NCBI GenBank assembly: GCA_002900995.3
Contig: PJEW03000014.1
Coordinates: 257,139-321,138, forward strand
Source of the DNA: Ganoderma boninense
Lineage: Eukaryota; Basidiomycota; Agaricomycetes; Polyporales; Polyporaceae
Length of the DNA: 64,000 bases
Direction: 5' to 3'
Each line of letters opens with the position of its first letter. Within the stretch, counting starts at the first letter, position 1. The notes under the pieces were generated by a model. It was not told where the DNA came from, ran no database searches, and worked only from the letters and a program-made list of their open reading frames with translations. Below, piece by piece: positions 1-12,457 of the stretch. Both the position numbers and the translations under genes were made by a program.

Positions 1-1
1 G

Positions 2-1066
2 CCCCAGGCTGGCTCATCTGTCGGTCCAACGCCGAGCAGGGCACCGCCAGTGAACTGTCATCGTACCTCTGGCAGTGGATCTGCCGATCTTGCTCCCAGT
101 TCCCAGCTGGCAGTTGAAGATGGCGAAGACCTCTGGGCATCGGCACCGCCACTGAACCAGGCCATGCTGAAGGACGCCGCAGCCCAACGGGCCTTGCATC
201 ACTCCATGTCTCCTTCCATGCCCCTGGACAGGGGTATGCCTGACGACCAGTTCGAACAGGATATGGACGTTGGCGGTCCAGCCAACGCTAGCCTCGTCTC
301 CACCCAATTGGTAGAGGAGAATAACCTGTCGCGTATCCCACGTAAGCGTGGCATGGCTTACTTGTTTGTGTTGCTGACCCCCTGGGCGATGTTTGGCCTT
401 GTAGGAACTGCATGGCCCGCAGCGTGCTGGTCAGCGATTGAAAGTTTCGAGGCCAGCACAGCTGGCAGGCACAGCGACAATTCCTCGACATGCTCAAAAC
501 AATGGCGCACCATCTGGAACGCTGTCCAGAAGAAGGTCCCCAATGATCCCATCCCCGAGCCAGTGTTCCACTACATCGTGGGTCTCAATGGCACCAGGGA
601 TGGCCTACAAGCTCTGAAGGAGCAGCTTCTCAATGACAATGGCCCACAGAAGCTCCTTAGCGATTGCATCCACGATGCACTCGCCAGCGACGAGCTGGTC
701 TCAACAGTCAAGCCACCTAGGCGGTCTGGAAGGAAAAGTTAGTGCCCTTGTTCCGTCATTTCGCTTGGCTGACATCTTACAAATTGGTGCCGCTACGCCG
801 CTTGCGAAGTGGAATTGAAGCGTCCTCGCGACGAGGCGTTGCCCTCCCCGCAGACGTCTCCAAGCGCGAAACATGAGCCAAAGCGGGTGAAGATGGAAGG
901 AACCTCCTGGTCAACGACGTCACGGTCCCGGGTCGTAGGGGGGCAGGCCAGCTCTGCAGGCAATAGCAGTGAAGATGATGACTTTCTGGATGACAGTACC
1001 ACGCTGAGCGGGTTGTACGCACCGGCAGGTGGGCGTCCGCTGCCACCGCCCCGTGGTGGGGATTAG
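2..1066 (+). CDS. Unrecognised protein, C-terminal part (two exons, open at left edge)
   Basis: The reading frame is open from base 2 to base 737 and then stops, but a good 72-nt intron (GTTAGT donor at 738, AG acceptor at 808-809, CTGAC branch-like motif) joins it in phase to 810-1066, which ends with TAG at 1064-1066. The visible part is about 330 residues. It is Ser/Pro/Ala-rich at first, has one hydrophobic stretch (around bases 350-430, rich in Leu, Phe, Ala and Trp) that could be a membrane segment, and ends in a charged, low-complexity tail with an EDDD cluster. I recognise no domain. The splice consensus and phase agreement support a real gene; function is unknown, and it could equally be a transposon accessory protein. 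Confidence 0.45.
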
Positions 1067-1710
1067 AGTGGTGCCGCTGGAGCCGCATCGCGGACAGCAA
1101 CCCGTTGCTTCTAGAAAACATCGGCTGCAAGCAGCGGACCAGCCGACTCCGGTCTGTTTCGCTTCTTTGGCCCCGCAAGTCTCGTCTTTCCCTCGATATT
1201 GTCGTGACGCTTGTGTACATGTTCATACTTGCCAATGTCTTAAGAGTACGGAGTTGCTATTTGAATCAGATTGCGTGTGCGGTGCCGGAAGTACACTGGG
1301 AGCGCGGGCAGAGGATGGCCAGGGAGCATGAAACAAGGACTGTTTAACACTGACAGCACATGAGCAGGGCCGGGAATGTTGAGCCGTAGGAGCGAGGCCA
1401 AGCTGAACGTCTAGACGCGAGCGCGAGCCGCACCCGGAGCCTGACTCGGGAGTCTGCAGTATCAGGCCCCCGTTTTGGCTACTTCGTTGTGCTGGTTCCG
1501 CACTATGGCAACTCCTGCATCTGTTCCGTGTTCTTCAAGCGACTGCGCAGCGGCCAAAGGCTCCGTGACACCACACAACGTATGGTCAGGCGATATACTT
1601 AAGCAGGCTGCCCAGACTCCCCAGACTGTCCATCAGTCTCCTTTCTCCGGCTCTTCTGTCTTACTTCTTTCCGCTCCACCACTTCTCCCATTCTTCCACC
1701 CTCGCTCGAC
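1067..1710 (+). promoter_or_regulatory. Promoter region of the 1,341-codon orphan gene
   Basis: No supported gene lies here. The last 75 bases before the ATG at 1711 are strongly pyrimidine-rich (runs of CTTCTTTCC and CCACC), the usual look of a fungal promoter and transcript leader. No clear TATA box is visible. Confidence 0.4.
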
Positions 1711-4700
1711 ATGCAGTCCGACTCCTGGGATAATGATGCCGACCGCTTCTTGAACCTTGACTCGCAAAGCGAAACACAGGAAGCTACAGACGCGTGAGCG
1801 GCGCCACCTTCTCTCTGCCACTCCCGCAGCATAACTGACGAAACGTATTTGTACAGGGCGCAAGATCATGACAGCAGCGACGCGCGCCGCGCCATCAATG
1901 CGCCAGCGGACGGCATCGGCCGGTCGCTTTTTGACGACAACGAGGAAGACAGGTCGGAGATCCGCCTCGACCATGAGGGGATCGGCCTCCCTGAGGTCTG
2001 GCGCGACGCCGATGGCATCGACCAGCGCACCATCACCCAGCGGATCCGTAACCGCTGCCAGACGGCGAACGAGAGCATCGCGGAATACGAGCGGAAGAGG
2101 ACCGAGACGCTCCTCCTCTCGGACCTCCGTCAAATCTATGAGGCGAAGGACGAACAGGCAGCGGTCGAGGTTCTCAAGCGCAAGTGTAAGGTCCGGATTG
2201 ACACGGGACTTCGCTGTTCCCCACAACTCCCCGGACCACCAATGGGCCTCTGTGTCTGTGAGTCGAGCGTCCTCCTCCTTCTCTACCTGAGCTGTCATCC
2301 GCTCACGGACGTCTGCACCTACGCTCCCTCCCAGATCCACTTGGACTACCGCTTCGCGATGGGCAATAAGATTGGGCTGTACGCCGCGATGCCCAACACA
2401 TCTATCCCCGAGGTCGCCAACGACCCCAACTGGGTTTTTCGTTTCTCAACGACCAGCCGTTCCAAACCGTTCCGTGGAAGCCGTGCCGCGCTTGGCTGCG
2501 AAGTGGCAGGCCGTGCTCTTATGATCGGCCACACTCCTGCGAACGAGGAGGTATTCTTGGTCCTCGTTGCAGAGGACACGCTACGAAGGCCTCTTCCAGA
2601 GGTCCCAGCCAAAGTTTCGAAAGCTCCGACAGTCATGCCTGCCCCGCTCGCAAGGGCGATGCTTGCCATGATCGCGTACATGATGAAGAAGAGCCAGTAC
2701 CGGTCCGTCGACGTCCCCAAGGGAGGCTACCCTTCTCTCGCCAGCGAGGAGGCGTATGAATCGGGGTTAACATCGTTTTTGTAAGTACATCAAACTATTT
2801 CTGTTTCTCCGTTGCGGTGGTGGATATCTGGCGCAGTGGCATGACCTCGTGCCGCGGGATCACGCTATCCACCGCTGCGCGCACACATATCTCGTGCTTG
2901 TACGCACTTTCCAAAACGCTCAACTGACCTCCTTCGATACCACAGAGAAAAGGCGGAGTGGGACATAACCCTGAAGGAAATGATCGCTCTCAATGACACT
3001 CTCGTGGATCAATACAAACGGTGGATCCGCAATGCTCCCCAAGAATACAAGGACCTAGCCGATCTCCGCCAACTCGTCCCCACAGCCGTCGTCATCCGCT
3101 ATATGGCCAAAACCGCCAGATCGACACAGGAGAGAACGTCGTCGACATCGCAAACCAGAGGTACTGGGAGACAGCTGTTGACTACCGTCAACTCCGCACG
3201 TTCGAGGCCGCCTTTGCCCAACATCTGAGGTATGCATGCAGACATTTCGGATCGCTTTTTCCTTGAACCGATCGTTGTGTTAGATACTCCCCCGTTGACC
3301 AGTGGGGACCCATCTCATCCTCGGAGATACGACGGGCGAACCCCGGTCCGCTGTTTAAATCTGCGCAACGCCGCCCGGAAGATCTCATCACGAACCTCGC
3401 GCGGTACGATCTACACGACGACGACGGCAAGGAACTGCCCGTCTACACGGAGGCCGGCCAACGCGTCCCTCGCCTCATCGCGAAGTACATAGGGGGTGTG
3501 CCCCAGTGCTGCGGTATTCTCCAGAAGCTCAACGATCTGGACAGCCTCTTCGAAGACGACGCCGAGGATTCCGCCGATGAAGTGAGCCACATGCTGGAAG
3601 GGCACGATCTGCAAGCGCGCGACAGCTACATCAACGACGAAGACGAAATCGGTATCCCGCAAAGGCCCCGTCATCCTCGCCCTCGTTTCCCGGGTCTGCG
3701 ATACGACGCGTACCCGCACGCGTTTCTCTCGAGCTACGGCCAGTGGCAGGCGAAGGGCGTCATCTCACCTTTCGGCAAACTCCTCGCCCCTATCACCACG
3801 CACACTGCCAGATTCGACGATGGCAGCGTAGTTGTCCAGCCCATCTCTTCCCAATGTTACAATACGTTTGCGCACAAGACGCGAGAGAGCGCGCGCCTCC
3901 ATATTGCACAGCGCGGCCTCCTCACCGCGACAGTCGCTGGAGCATGGTCCACCACATCCGAGAGCAACACAACCTTCCGCGGTCTGTATGCCCAGTCTGA
4001 CTATGCCCTTCCACACCTTCGCCTCGAGTCTCAAATCAAGAACATTTCCGAGACATATCTCCGCTTCGAGAACGTCCTACGGATCCACTGTAGCCGCATG
4101 AAACCTCACTGCCTTACGGGCCCCGGGTTCTACCAGCACGTTATTCGCCCTATTCTAGATGCTTACTATGACGCCGATGTGGTCGATAAGATCCGCTCTC
4201 AGTGTCTGGTGCTCCGCCCTGAGGTTAGGCTGCCAACGAGAACCTGTCGTCGTTGTTGAACATGCTAACAGTGTTCTTATCCTCAGGTGTATCCAAACGT
4301 CTACCTGTGGACGTCGTACCCTATTGTCACCCTTCTCAAGTCCTTCTGGACTTTCTACGCCCGGCCTAGCCTCCACGCCCGATATAAGGACGTTTCGGGC
4401 CTGGATCGGCGCTCTGTCCAAAACTGCGCGGTCCAACGCCTCTCTGACGCTCCCGACAACTACGTCCTCGAGATGATTGCGGTCCTGGAGCGACTACTCA
4501 ACTTCTGCCATACGGGGCTCGCCAAAGCCCTGACGCACACCCTCATGAACCGCCTGTGGCCATCGCGAGCTATTCTCGATGGCAACTTCCCTTGCTTCTG
4601 GTCAGGCTTGTCGTTCAGCAGCAGCAACGCCATCCGCCCAATCCTTAACCTTGCACAATGGCCCCTTGACATCAAGACAGGAAAGCCGCTCTGCGCATCG

Positions 4701-6477
4701 CTGCGCTCCCAGGAGTTCACGTATGGGGATGCACATGTTGAAGTTCGTTCACAACCTCCATCTCCCATGTCACACGCACTCTTGCCGACACTGACACGAT
4801 GATACACTCCAGACATACAAAGCGCATTTCCAGATCCGCTGCATGATGGCACGCGCAGCGCACAGCGATGACGAGAATGTGTCCTTGCTCGATACTCTCT
4901 CCGGGCTCGTGATGGATGCATTCGTTGCAGACGTTATCGACCTCGTCGGCGAGGTCATCGACAATATCAAGAACACGCTCAAGGAGAACCCCAATCACCC
5001 AGAGGCGAAGTGGATGCGCACGCGCTGCGCCAAGTTAAGCTTTGGCGAGTGAGCGAGCAGCCTCTCAACAATGGTGAAGAACACGACACGCTCGACCTTC
5101 TCTGTCAGGCTGTCTCTGACGACCTGCGCGGCGTGGCCAGTCACTCCCGAACTCCGCTGTCGGCAGGTGTTCCGTACGGGACTTCGTGGACCGCCTCTAC
5201 ACCATCGGCATGGGTACGACTCAACAGTCGATCAGGGCACCGGTCTACGCCAAAGGCAGCACACCTTACGCGCTCAGACTAGCCCTCGTGGAGGCGCACC
5301 GCCAGCTGGGATGGGACACGCCAGAACAGCAGCGCGAGGACGCTATCAAGGTCTCCCTCCGTGCTGCAGTAATCCGCAAGGAAATCCACTACTTCCCGGA
5401 CCGCATTGACAACAAGACGCGCATTCCGTCTATCCGCGCATGGACGAGGATGGGCCAGAACGATGGCGACGCTCGTGGCGGTAAAGGGCGCGCGCTTAAT
5501 GAGCAAGGTCAAGTGGCGCGCCAGTTCTGCCAGGTGGCGGACGAGGAGCAGCTCCAGGATGTCCTCGCTCCATGGTCGCTGGCCGCTGTCACCCTTGGAC
5601 AATACGGCAAGTACATGAGCAGCGAGCGGCTGCCTACCGAGTGGACCTTCAAGAACGCGGCTGACGTCACAGGCATCCCTTTCACGTTAAAGGTGTACCA
5701 ATGGGCAAAGACGCGTTTCACCGATGACTCTCAGCACTGGCAATGTCGCCTTGCGAAGGCACTCGCCTTTCTCCACACCTCCGCGATACCCGAAGTCTGC
5801 ATGCCTCACGGCCAGAGTAAAGAGGGAAAGCCATTCGTCCAGCGGTTCAAGGACATCAAGAAGCGCAACGCGGAGCAATCCATCGCCCTTGCGCGAGAAA
5901 TGCCGCTGCATGTCAAGAACAAGAAAGGCTTTTCGAATCGCGGTATCTACTTCACCGTAGCGTCGACAGTGTACCTTGGGTGGATTGATCCCGACTCGCC
6001 CATTCACAAAGCAATCAAGAAGTCGGGATCGTTGCCTGAGAACTGGACAAGTAAACACAGTGAGTGGCCACATATGGTATGGTCGCCGAATAAGGTACTG
6101 ACACATCGTTGCCAGCGGCAAAGGGATTCACGGTGCCAATGCTCATCCGCATGGGGATAGCGGTGGGGTGGGGATCGGCTGTGCTGCACTCTCCCAAGAA
6201 AGAAGAGCACTTCCACATCCGCCCCCAGGGAGACTTGAAGAATTGGGAGGCTGAGATAAGCACCATGTTCGGCCAGGGCTCCCAAGGCGCGTACCGCCTC
6301 ACAGAGATGGTCCTTGGAGCTGATGTAGCAGAGCGACTTGACCGCAAGAACGAGTTCCCCGGTCTTCGGAAGCGATCCGCGCCTTATGCTCTAGAGCCCC
6401 AAAGGCCGCCCCCAGCCTTGCGAAGAGGAGCGTCCTCGTCCTCTCATAGAAGCAGCTCTGGAAGTGACAGGGATTAG
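1711..6477 (+). CDS. Large orphan protein, nine exons, about 1,341 residues, one apparent frameshift
   Basis: I built this from splice sites: exons 1711-1793, 1857-2190, 2335-2780, 2946-3229, 3284-4223, 4287-4742, 4813-5048, 5167-6050 and 6116-6477, ending TAG. All junctions agree in phase except inside exon 4, where one base is missing near 3108-3115 (an A4 run in ccaaaacc). Adding one A makes the whole frame continuous. The 2191-2334 segment is 144 nt and stop-free, so it may be an intron or coding. The start at 1711 follows a pyrimidine-rich leader and gives an acidic N-terminus (SDSWDNDADRF). The protein is mostly globular with no repeats, no membrane segment and an Arg/Ser-rich tail. I recognise no family. 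The long intact frame argues for a gene under selection until recently; the missing base could be a sequencing error or the start of decay. Confidence 0.7.
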
Positions 6478-6599
6478 GTAGACCGGCTCATACAGACTTC
6501 GTGGGGGAGGGTGGCATAGGAAGATTGGACATCCACGTCAGACGTACATCGTGTTCTTGTTATTGAATGTACCTCTCCACGCCATCGTCGACATAGTGG

Positions 6600-6960
6600 T
6601 CACCTCGATCCCAGGCATGGTCGTAATCGAGGATGCGGCAGTGATAGAGGGGGTAGATGGCGCGGAAGAACCTGCGGTGTGGGAAGGCGTGCACGATCGC
6701 AACGGTGGCTCATTGCCAGGCGATAATCCAGTGGCTCGACGCTCGCCCACTTGACATGCTTCTCGTCCTGGCCTAGGGTGTTCCCACCACTGAAGAAAAC
6801 ATGGTTGAGGTCCACGGGCTTTCCTTGCAAGACATTTCCCCACTCCGCGTCGTGGAACTGGGGCGCACCAACCCAACTTTGCAAATCGCACGTCCACAGA
6901 GTAGCGGCATAACAAGGTGAGGGTCTGGAGGACCTCCCGTCGAAGCTTCTTCTCCGCGTT
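6600..6960 (-). pseudogene. Fragment of a basidiomycete transposon-associated protein
   Basis: On the minus strand a short piece reads as protein (GAPQFHDAEWGNVLQGKPVD, then about 45 further residues ending near LAMSH), with no start codon, no other exons and unrelated sequence on both sides. The pattern D-x-EW-x-x-(V/I)-L-x-G-x-x-VDL-x-x-VF is one I associate with an uncharacterised protein found beside mushroom transposons. That link is from memory and not certain. The rest of 6478-8064 holds nothing I can support. Confidence 0.3.
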
Positions 6961-8064
6961 CGTTTTGTTCTACGCAAATTTAGAAGGGTCCATTTCGAAG
7001 GGTCCGGCTTCGGCCTCTTCGAGGTAGAGTCCGAGCCACAACTTGAGTGCAAACGAGAGTCGCTGGTAGTCCAGCCCATCCGTTTCTTCCCATTCCCGTT
7101 TCCCGTTGGACTGATGGAGCGTCCGCTCGTCATTCTCCCTCCGTGCTCCGCTTCTGGCTCCCGCGATGTCCCCCTAGAGTCCTTCTCCTTTCTGGCGAGG
7201 TCGACCTCGTCGAGCCGCGTGGTGGTGTAGAAAGCCGCACTTGCAGCGGGATCGTCGTCCCATGGAGTGAGAGTGGCTTCGTAAGTAGGAGTGGGAGAGT
7301 TTCTCCGTGACTCTTGCTCCCTCGCCTGTACAGGTCGAGGAGATCAATGCATCACTGTGCCACGCTGCGAAGCGCTGTGGAGCGCTCTGCCATGGGGATT
7401 GGGATTTCACAAACAAATCGCGACCAGCGGCATCTAGCGATGTACGTCGTGTGCTTCGGGTTCGCCCCTTCAGCGGCTGACTTATTCTTGTGCCGAGAGT
7501 GACCCCGTACATCGGACAACATTCGAAAGACGGCTCGTGGGCTGTTTATCACGAAAAAGAAAGCGCTGCGGGCCACGTCTCCACATGAGCCATAGCGGAG
7601 CTGTGTCACCGGAACTGTAACGACCAGCTGAAAATGGAACGAGGGGGAATTGCACCACGCACAACCGTTGGATTATCCGTCCCACTTTCGGGTGGACCGG
7701 GGTCTATTGGTCTATTGGGGAACCGGGAGATTCGACTCGCGAAACTCCCGCTTCAGCCCGATTAAGCGCGCATGCCCATTGGACGCTCAATGTGGAGACA
7801 AAAAGGGCACGGGAGGGAGTCGAACCAGCGTCGCCCGGCGTCAGAGAGGAAGAAACTTGAAACGAGTTAACCGGTGCACCACAACGTCCTGCGGTACGTT
7901 GCCTGCCCTCACTAAGACAGTTGCCGCGGGACGTGGCCGCGACTTCAGGTTGAAGGCTTCCGCTCAGCGCGCTGCGTCCTCATCCCCTGCTTCGACAGCA
8001 CAACCGGCGGGCTCCCCCTGACAACCCACAGCTACCCGCTAGTCGAACACAACCGCGTCCTCGC

Positions 8065-9300
8065 ATGACGGCGCGGACGCGAAATCCGTGCCCACCCATG
8101 ACGGAGCTGCATCGTCCGCCACCAACGCCGCCACCGCACCGTGCATCCTCCTCTAGGTCCGACGAGTTCGCCTGCAGTACCCGATGGGGTGGGCCGACGA
8201 AGGGGCGGACGACGACGGCGTCCGTCGCGTCGTCATGCCGGCACCTGTGGGTCCCCGGGGCGCCCCCCTCTCTCGTATCTTCTCCTCCCACCCTCCGCTT
8301 CTCAACGCCAACCTACAACCCCCCGGCCTCAAGCCCTAGCCTCCAACCTCAGTTTCGCCGCTGCTGTGGCAGGAATCCCCTCAGGTACGTAACCTCAGTC
8401 TTTGATTCACCTCTCCTTGCCTGCATTTGGCTTCCCCGCCTCCTCGTCATCGTCCTCGCCCCTCCGCGTCACCTTCCCCGGCCTCCACATCGTCCCCGCG
8501 TTGGCTCTGTCGTCCCCCCCATCATCATCCCCACCACGTTCCCCGGCCTCGGAGCCATCTCCGCCGCCTCCAAGTCGTCCCCCACAGCGTTCCCCGGTGT
8601 TCACATCGTCCCCGCAGCCTCGGTGTTGTCTCCCCTTCTCTTCGTCGCTTTTCCCCGCCTCAGCACCCTCTCCGCTGCCTCCGCATCACACTCGCGGCAT
8701 GAAGGCCGCCCAGGCGCTTTCCGTACGCCCTGTCACTGTGTCGTATTGGCACCCGCTCATTTGACTGCAGGTTTTGTCCCCCATCTTTCGTCCTCATGCA
8801 GGTCGACGTACTCCTGTGGCATACCGGGTATACGCCGGTGTACGTTGTTTTACTTCATGTTGATCGCCATGTTCGCTGACCTTGGCTTTGGCAGGCATTG
8901 ATACAAATGGGTTTTTACATAGAAAATGGCCATGGCAGCAAGCGTCGTCTTGTCAGTCCGGATGGGAGAAGCAGCCTTGTCTTTTACGTCGTACGTCGTC
9001 CCGTTTCTTTCATTGCGTGATCTCGTCGCTAATGCCCTCATTCAGCCGAAGAGTGGTGTCGTGGATGGCCCTTCCCAGCGTTGGTGAGTCTCCCATGGCT
9101 CTTTGTCTTCGGCATCTTCGCTGAAGCGGTACCAGGTGGGCTAAATCCTTGGACTCTAAGTTCAATTTCTACGATCGTTTCATCCGCCCGTTCCTGTAGC
9201 TTCTTTGACGTTCTGTTCATCATCTCAACTCATGTCGCTGTTGTCACTTTGGATCCGTTCCCGGACTATCCCTGCTCTTGTCGCTATCGTCGCTTTCAGT
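8065..9300 (+). pseudogene. Decayed multi-exon gene, Pro/Ser-rich then unrecognised
   Basis: Several frames are open at once because the DNA is C-rich, so the ORFs themselves mean little. Two local features look like exon remains: a frame ending at a GTACGT donor near 8383 (residues ASNLSFAAAVAGIPSG) and a stretch at 8894-8986 (ALIQMGFYIENGHGSKRRLV) that ends in GTACGTCG and is followed by an acceptor ATTCAG at 9046. No single frame joins these. I cannot name a family. Confidence 0.25.
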
Positions 9301-9765
9301 AGAGATCTTTCATACAGTCGTCGTATTCCATACAATGTGGGTGTCCATTCCCGACCGCATTTTTGTTCTGTGTCGTACACAAGTCCGGTGTCGATTCTAA
9401 ACATCGCTCCACCGTGTCCGTCCGCATGCGACATCCCGGGGCCGGGCCCGGAAAGCGGTTGTGCCCTTGGACCAGCGCCATTTGGCCAGTAGGTGTTCTC
9501 GGCGTCGCTTATCGGCGCCCGTGGAGACTCCGGTGAACATCACCAGGCATAGTCCTCATATTTCCGCTGTAGTGGTACATGGGGAGGACGATATCTGGCT
9601 TGTTTTTTCAAGAAATCAATTCGACGTCCAGAGCGTGGTCCGTGGAGCCCGGGCGGGAGGTGCGCCGGACCTTGTCACAAAATGGGTGTGTACTGCGGAT
9701 GCCTTTACCCTCCCCCCGCTGAGCTACGAAGTCGTGAACTATTTGACAGTGGCGAACAATTGTAT

Positions 9766-10662
9766 CTACGATGCAAGGTGCATGGACGTCGGGGGAGCGC
9801 ACCGTGACGTCCGGAGGACATCCATTGGGGTCTCAAAGGCGCGGAAGGCTGTCCATGACAATAGCGATGGGCTCTCGGGGGTCGTCTGCCTTGTGAATGT
9901 CGCTTGCGCCCGACGTGCTTCTTGACGCTGCCGAACCGTCGCCTCTGTTTCCCGATCACTGTTGCCGCCATGCGCCGATGCAGCCGCGTCAGCGTCGCCT
10001 TCCTCCCCCCCCCTCAGCATGGTTTGTGCGCCCGCATCTCTCCACGTAGGAATCGGAAATATGGCGCTGATCGCCTTCCAGCGCTCACGATCGTGCATTT
10101 TTCTGTAATGGAATATTTCCTTGACTCCAATCAGTACCGGCGACGTGGGAATAGCACATGCACTACTCACTATTGAGAACGATTCCTTCGCGAGCTTGGC
10201 CAGAGCGGTGATGGTCGGCAGCATGTCGTACGGCGTCGCGGTGCGTTCGTACGGTGTGACGTGGGTGATTAAGTTGCGAAAGCTTCTCCAATCTTTACAG
10301 TTGTTGAGGCGGGGGTGCGGCGGGGCCCGGGAATGCACCGCGATGATGACTGTACGAGTAGCCTTCGGTGGTTCCATCGGGTAGAACCACCTTCCGCATA
10401 TCTCCGTCTCCATGTAAGCGATGGGGGCCTCCACCTCATCCGTCACCCTGCTGACGCAGAGCGGAACCTGAAACCAGCTCGGGAGACGAAGGCGCCTGGA
10501 AGGAAAGAATCTGCCAACCGTCATCTTCCAAGGAGTTCTGACATCCCGCGGATAGACGACTGTGTCCTCAGGCGGAGCCGGTTTCCAATTCCACTTGGCG
10601 AAGAAGAGTTGGAGGGGATAGTGATCTGCGGGTGGAAGAGAGATTGCGATGGGCAGAACCAT
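9766..10662 (-). CDS. Hypothetical protein, single open frame of 298 codons
   Basis: The frame is uninterrupted for 298 codons with ordinary amino-acid composition, including Trp-rich segments (AKWNWKPAP near the start) and a charged C-terminal half rich in Glu, Arg and Gln. No domain is recognised. The frame continues a little upstream without an obvious better start. In GC-rich fungal DNA open frames of this length can occur by chance, and the neighbours are fragments, so this may be one exon of a broken gene. Confidence 0.35.
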   Translation of the reverse strand: MVLPIAISLPPADHYPLQLFFAKWNWKPAPPEDTVVYPRDVRTPWKMTVGRFFPSRRLRLPSWFQVPLCVSRVTDEVEAPIAYMETEICGRWFYPMEPPKATRTVIIAVHSRAPPHPRLNNCKDWRSFRNLITHVTPYERTATPYDMLPTITALAKLAKESFSIVSSACAIPTSPVLIGVKEIFHYRKMHDRERWKAISAIFPIPTWRDAGAQTMLRGGEEGDADAAASAHGGNSDRETEATVRQRQEARRAQATFTRQTTPESPSLLSWTAFRAFETPMDVLRTSRCAPPTSMHLAS

Positions 10663-10913
10663 AAGGAAGAGTTGCAGAATTCAGATACACGATGGCGGTC
10701 TTGGATTGAGGATGGGTCCTCGACGCGATCCTCAAACCGATCGCTTCTTGTCGTCTCGATAACGACCTCATAATCACGCGCCGATTCCCAAGCACCGTGT
10801 GTGGGATGGGTTTGCATGCAGAGCGCAAGCGAAGTGCCGAATGCGTGGAAGCCTTGACGGCTATCGAACGTTGATACATAATAGTCGTGCTTGCAGCATT
10901 TGGGCTCACAGTC

Positions 10914-11216
10914 ATGCCCCTGAAGCGTACGCTTTCCCAGCCGTCGCCAGCGGAAAGTCCTGGCCGCAATGTCCCTTGCCTCATTACCTTTGATGTTCCC
11001 ACGTCGCTGCACCCCAGGTCAGGCTCGGCTGCGTCTGTTTCGCCTTCCGAAACCGAGCACTGCGTCGTCCTACAACACCATATCCCCATCCACCTCCCTC
11101 GAAGACCTAGACTCGGCCCAGCCCACCGCTCGCCTCGAAGAAATGATAGAGCACTACGACAGTGGAGGAGACCAGGTGGCGTCAAACAGGCGAAGACCCT
11201 TTAAGGAGCAGCCTGC
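10914..11216 (+). pseudogene. Small gene fragment, frameshifted
   Basis: From ATG 10914 a Ser/Pro-rich N-terminus reads in one frame to about 11045, then the convincing protein continues in another frame (SLEDLDSAQPTARLEEMIEH and onward) to a GTACGTC splice donor at 11217. The second part has clear helix-forming, charged character. No downstream exon can be joined with confidence. The opposite strand is also open over much of this segment but reads as low-quality Arg/Ser-rich sequence. Nothing supportable lies between 11217 and 11900. Confidence 0.3.
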
Positions 11217-12457
11217 GTACGTCGTTGTGTTGAGAAGGGGTTCGCAGCCTTTTCTCTGACGTACATGACCGCACCAGATAGGTGGATGAGTAGAAGGCGA
11301 GATGAGTTCGCTTTCAAAGTCACCTCCAAAACAGTAACTCACTTGGGTTGATGCCACGTCGGTTGCAAGACGTAGAGCAGGAGGTAGAAGCGACTTTAGA
11401 GCGACCAGCTCCCCTCGATCATCCACGAAGCAGGCGTCAGCAACGAGCGCACAGAACTTCGATAGTGTTTGGACGACGTTCACGCCAGCGGCCAGCAACG
11501 GTCCCGCACATGCGTGAGTATGGTGGAAGAGATGTGCTGGCATGCAGGCGCCGGAGTTGTTGGGTGTCAGCGTGCCGTTCACGTGGTTGGAACACGTCAT
11601 GGGCGCTCATCGTTGGTGGCGCTTCCATCCCGTGCGAGTGATCGTTCTCTCAACTCTGCACTGTACTGACGCTGCTCGAGGACGAATATTGGTGAAATAC
11701 ATCATATTCTTCTTCTGAAGGCATCTCCCTCACATCTAATACTGTATCTAGCCCGCCAGCCTTGATTGTGTCCAAGTTTCGCCCGTTGTGTTCGGGCGGT
11801 CGGGTCGCGGACTCGCGGTTGCATACGGCCATCCCATCATTACACACCTGCGTGGTAAGTCGTCCACGTTCGTTTGGCGTCTCATTGTTTCTAAATGCAA
11901 ATGCAGATGGCGGACTCTGGCGCTGCTACACGCGCGCCGCCGACTTCGAAGCCATGGCCGCCCTTGACCAGCCTCCGCCACCACCCGGCGCCGACGGCCT
12001 ACAAGGCCCTTTCTGGAGGAGAGCATGGACTCCGCCATCGAGTGAACAGGTACGCGCGCCCCCCGTCATGCTCCCGAACGCTGATCTCGGCCGTGCAAAC
12101 GGCCTTGGTCTCCTACCACCACGAGTGCCTGCTGTCCGTGTGCGCGGCGCTCGCCGTGATCAGACTCCACTCCAGTATTTGGTATGGAGCGCGATCCGGG
12201 CTCCGGCGTGCGCACACACAGCACGGTGTTCTCCACGACGCCCCGCCCAACGGCGGTCGTGCTGACAATGTCCATCGACGGCCTGTCGCCACGCGAGACC
12301 CTTCCTCGCAGGAGCTTTGTGCCGGGCAGACACTGGCTCGCTTCGCGGCGGCCAGGCGGCAGACCCACGTACCGGAGCAGACCTCGCCTTGTTTAACGAG
12401 CGGGAGGTAGATCCGTGTAGCATAACCCCGTAGCCTAGCGCTGCGGGCAGTAGCCCC

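Noticed and set aside
7808..7895. Possible tRNA gene on the minus strand (GGTTCGACTCC box B, T run after it)
   Set aside because: The acceptor and T stems do not pair and no proper anticodon arm can be drawn. At best a decayed tRNA-like relic.
8407..8702. Several overlapping Pro/Ser/Arg-rich ORFs
   Set aside because: All frames are open because of CCN/TCN-rich DNA; no frame shows folded-protein character.
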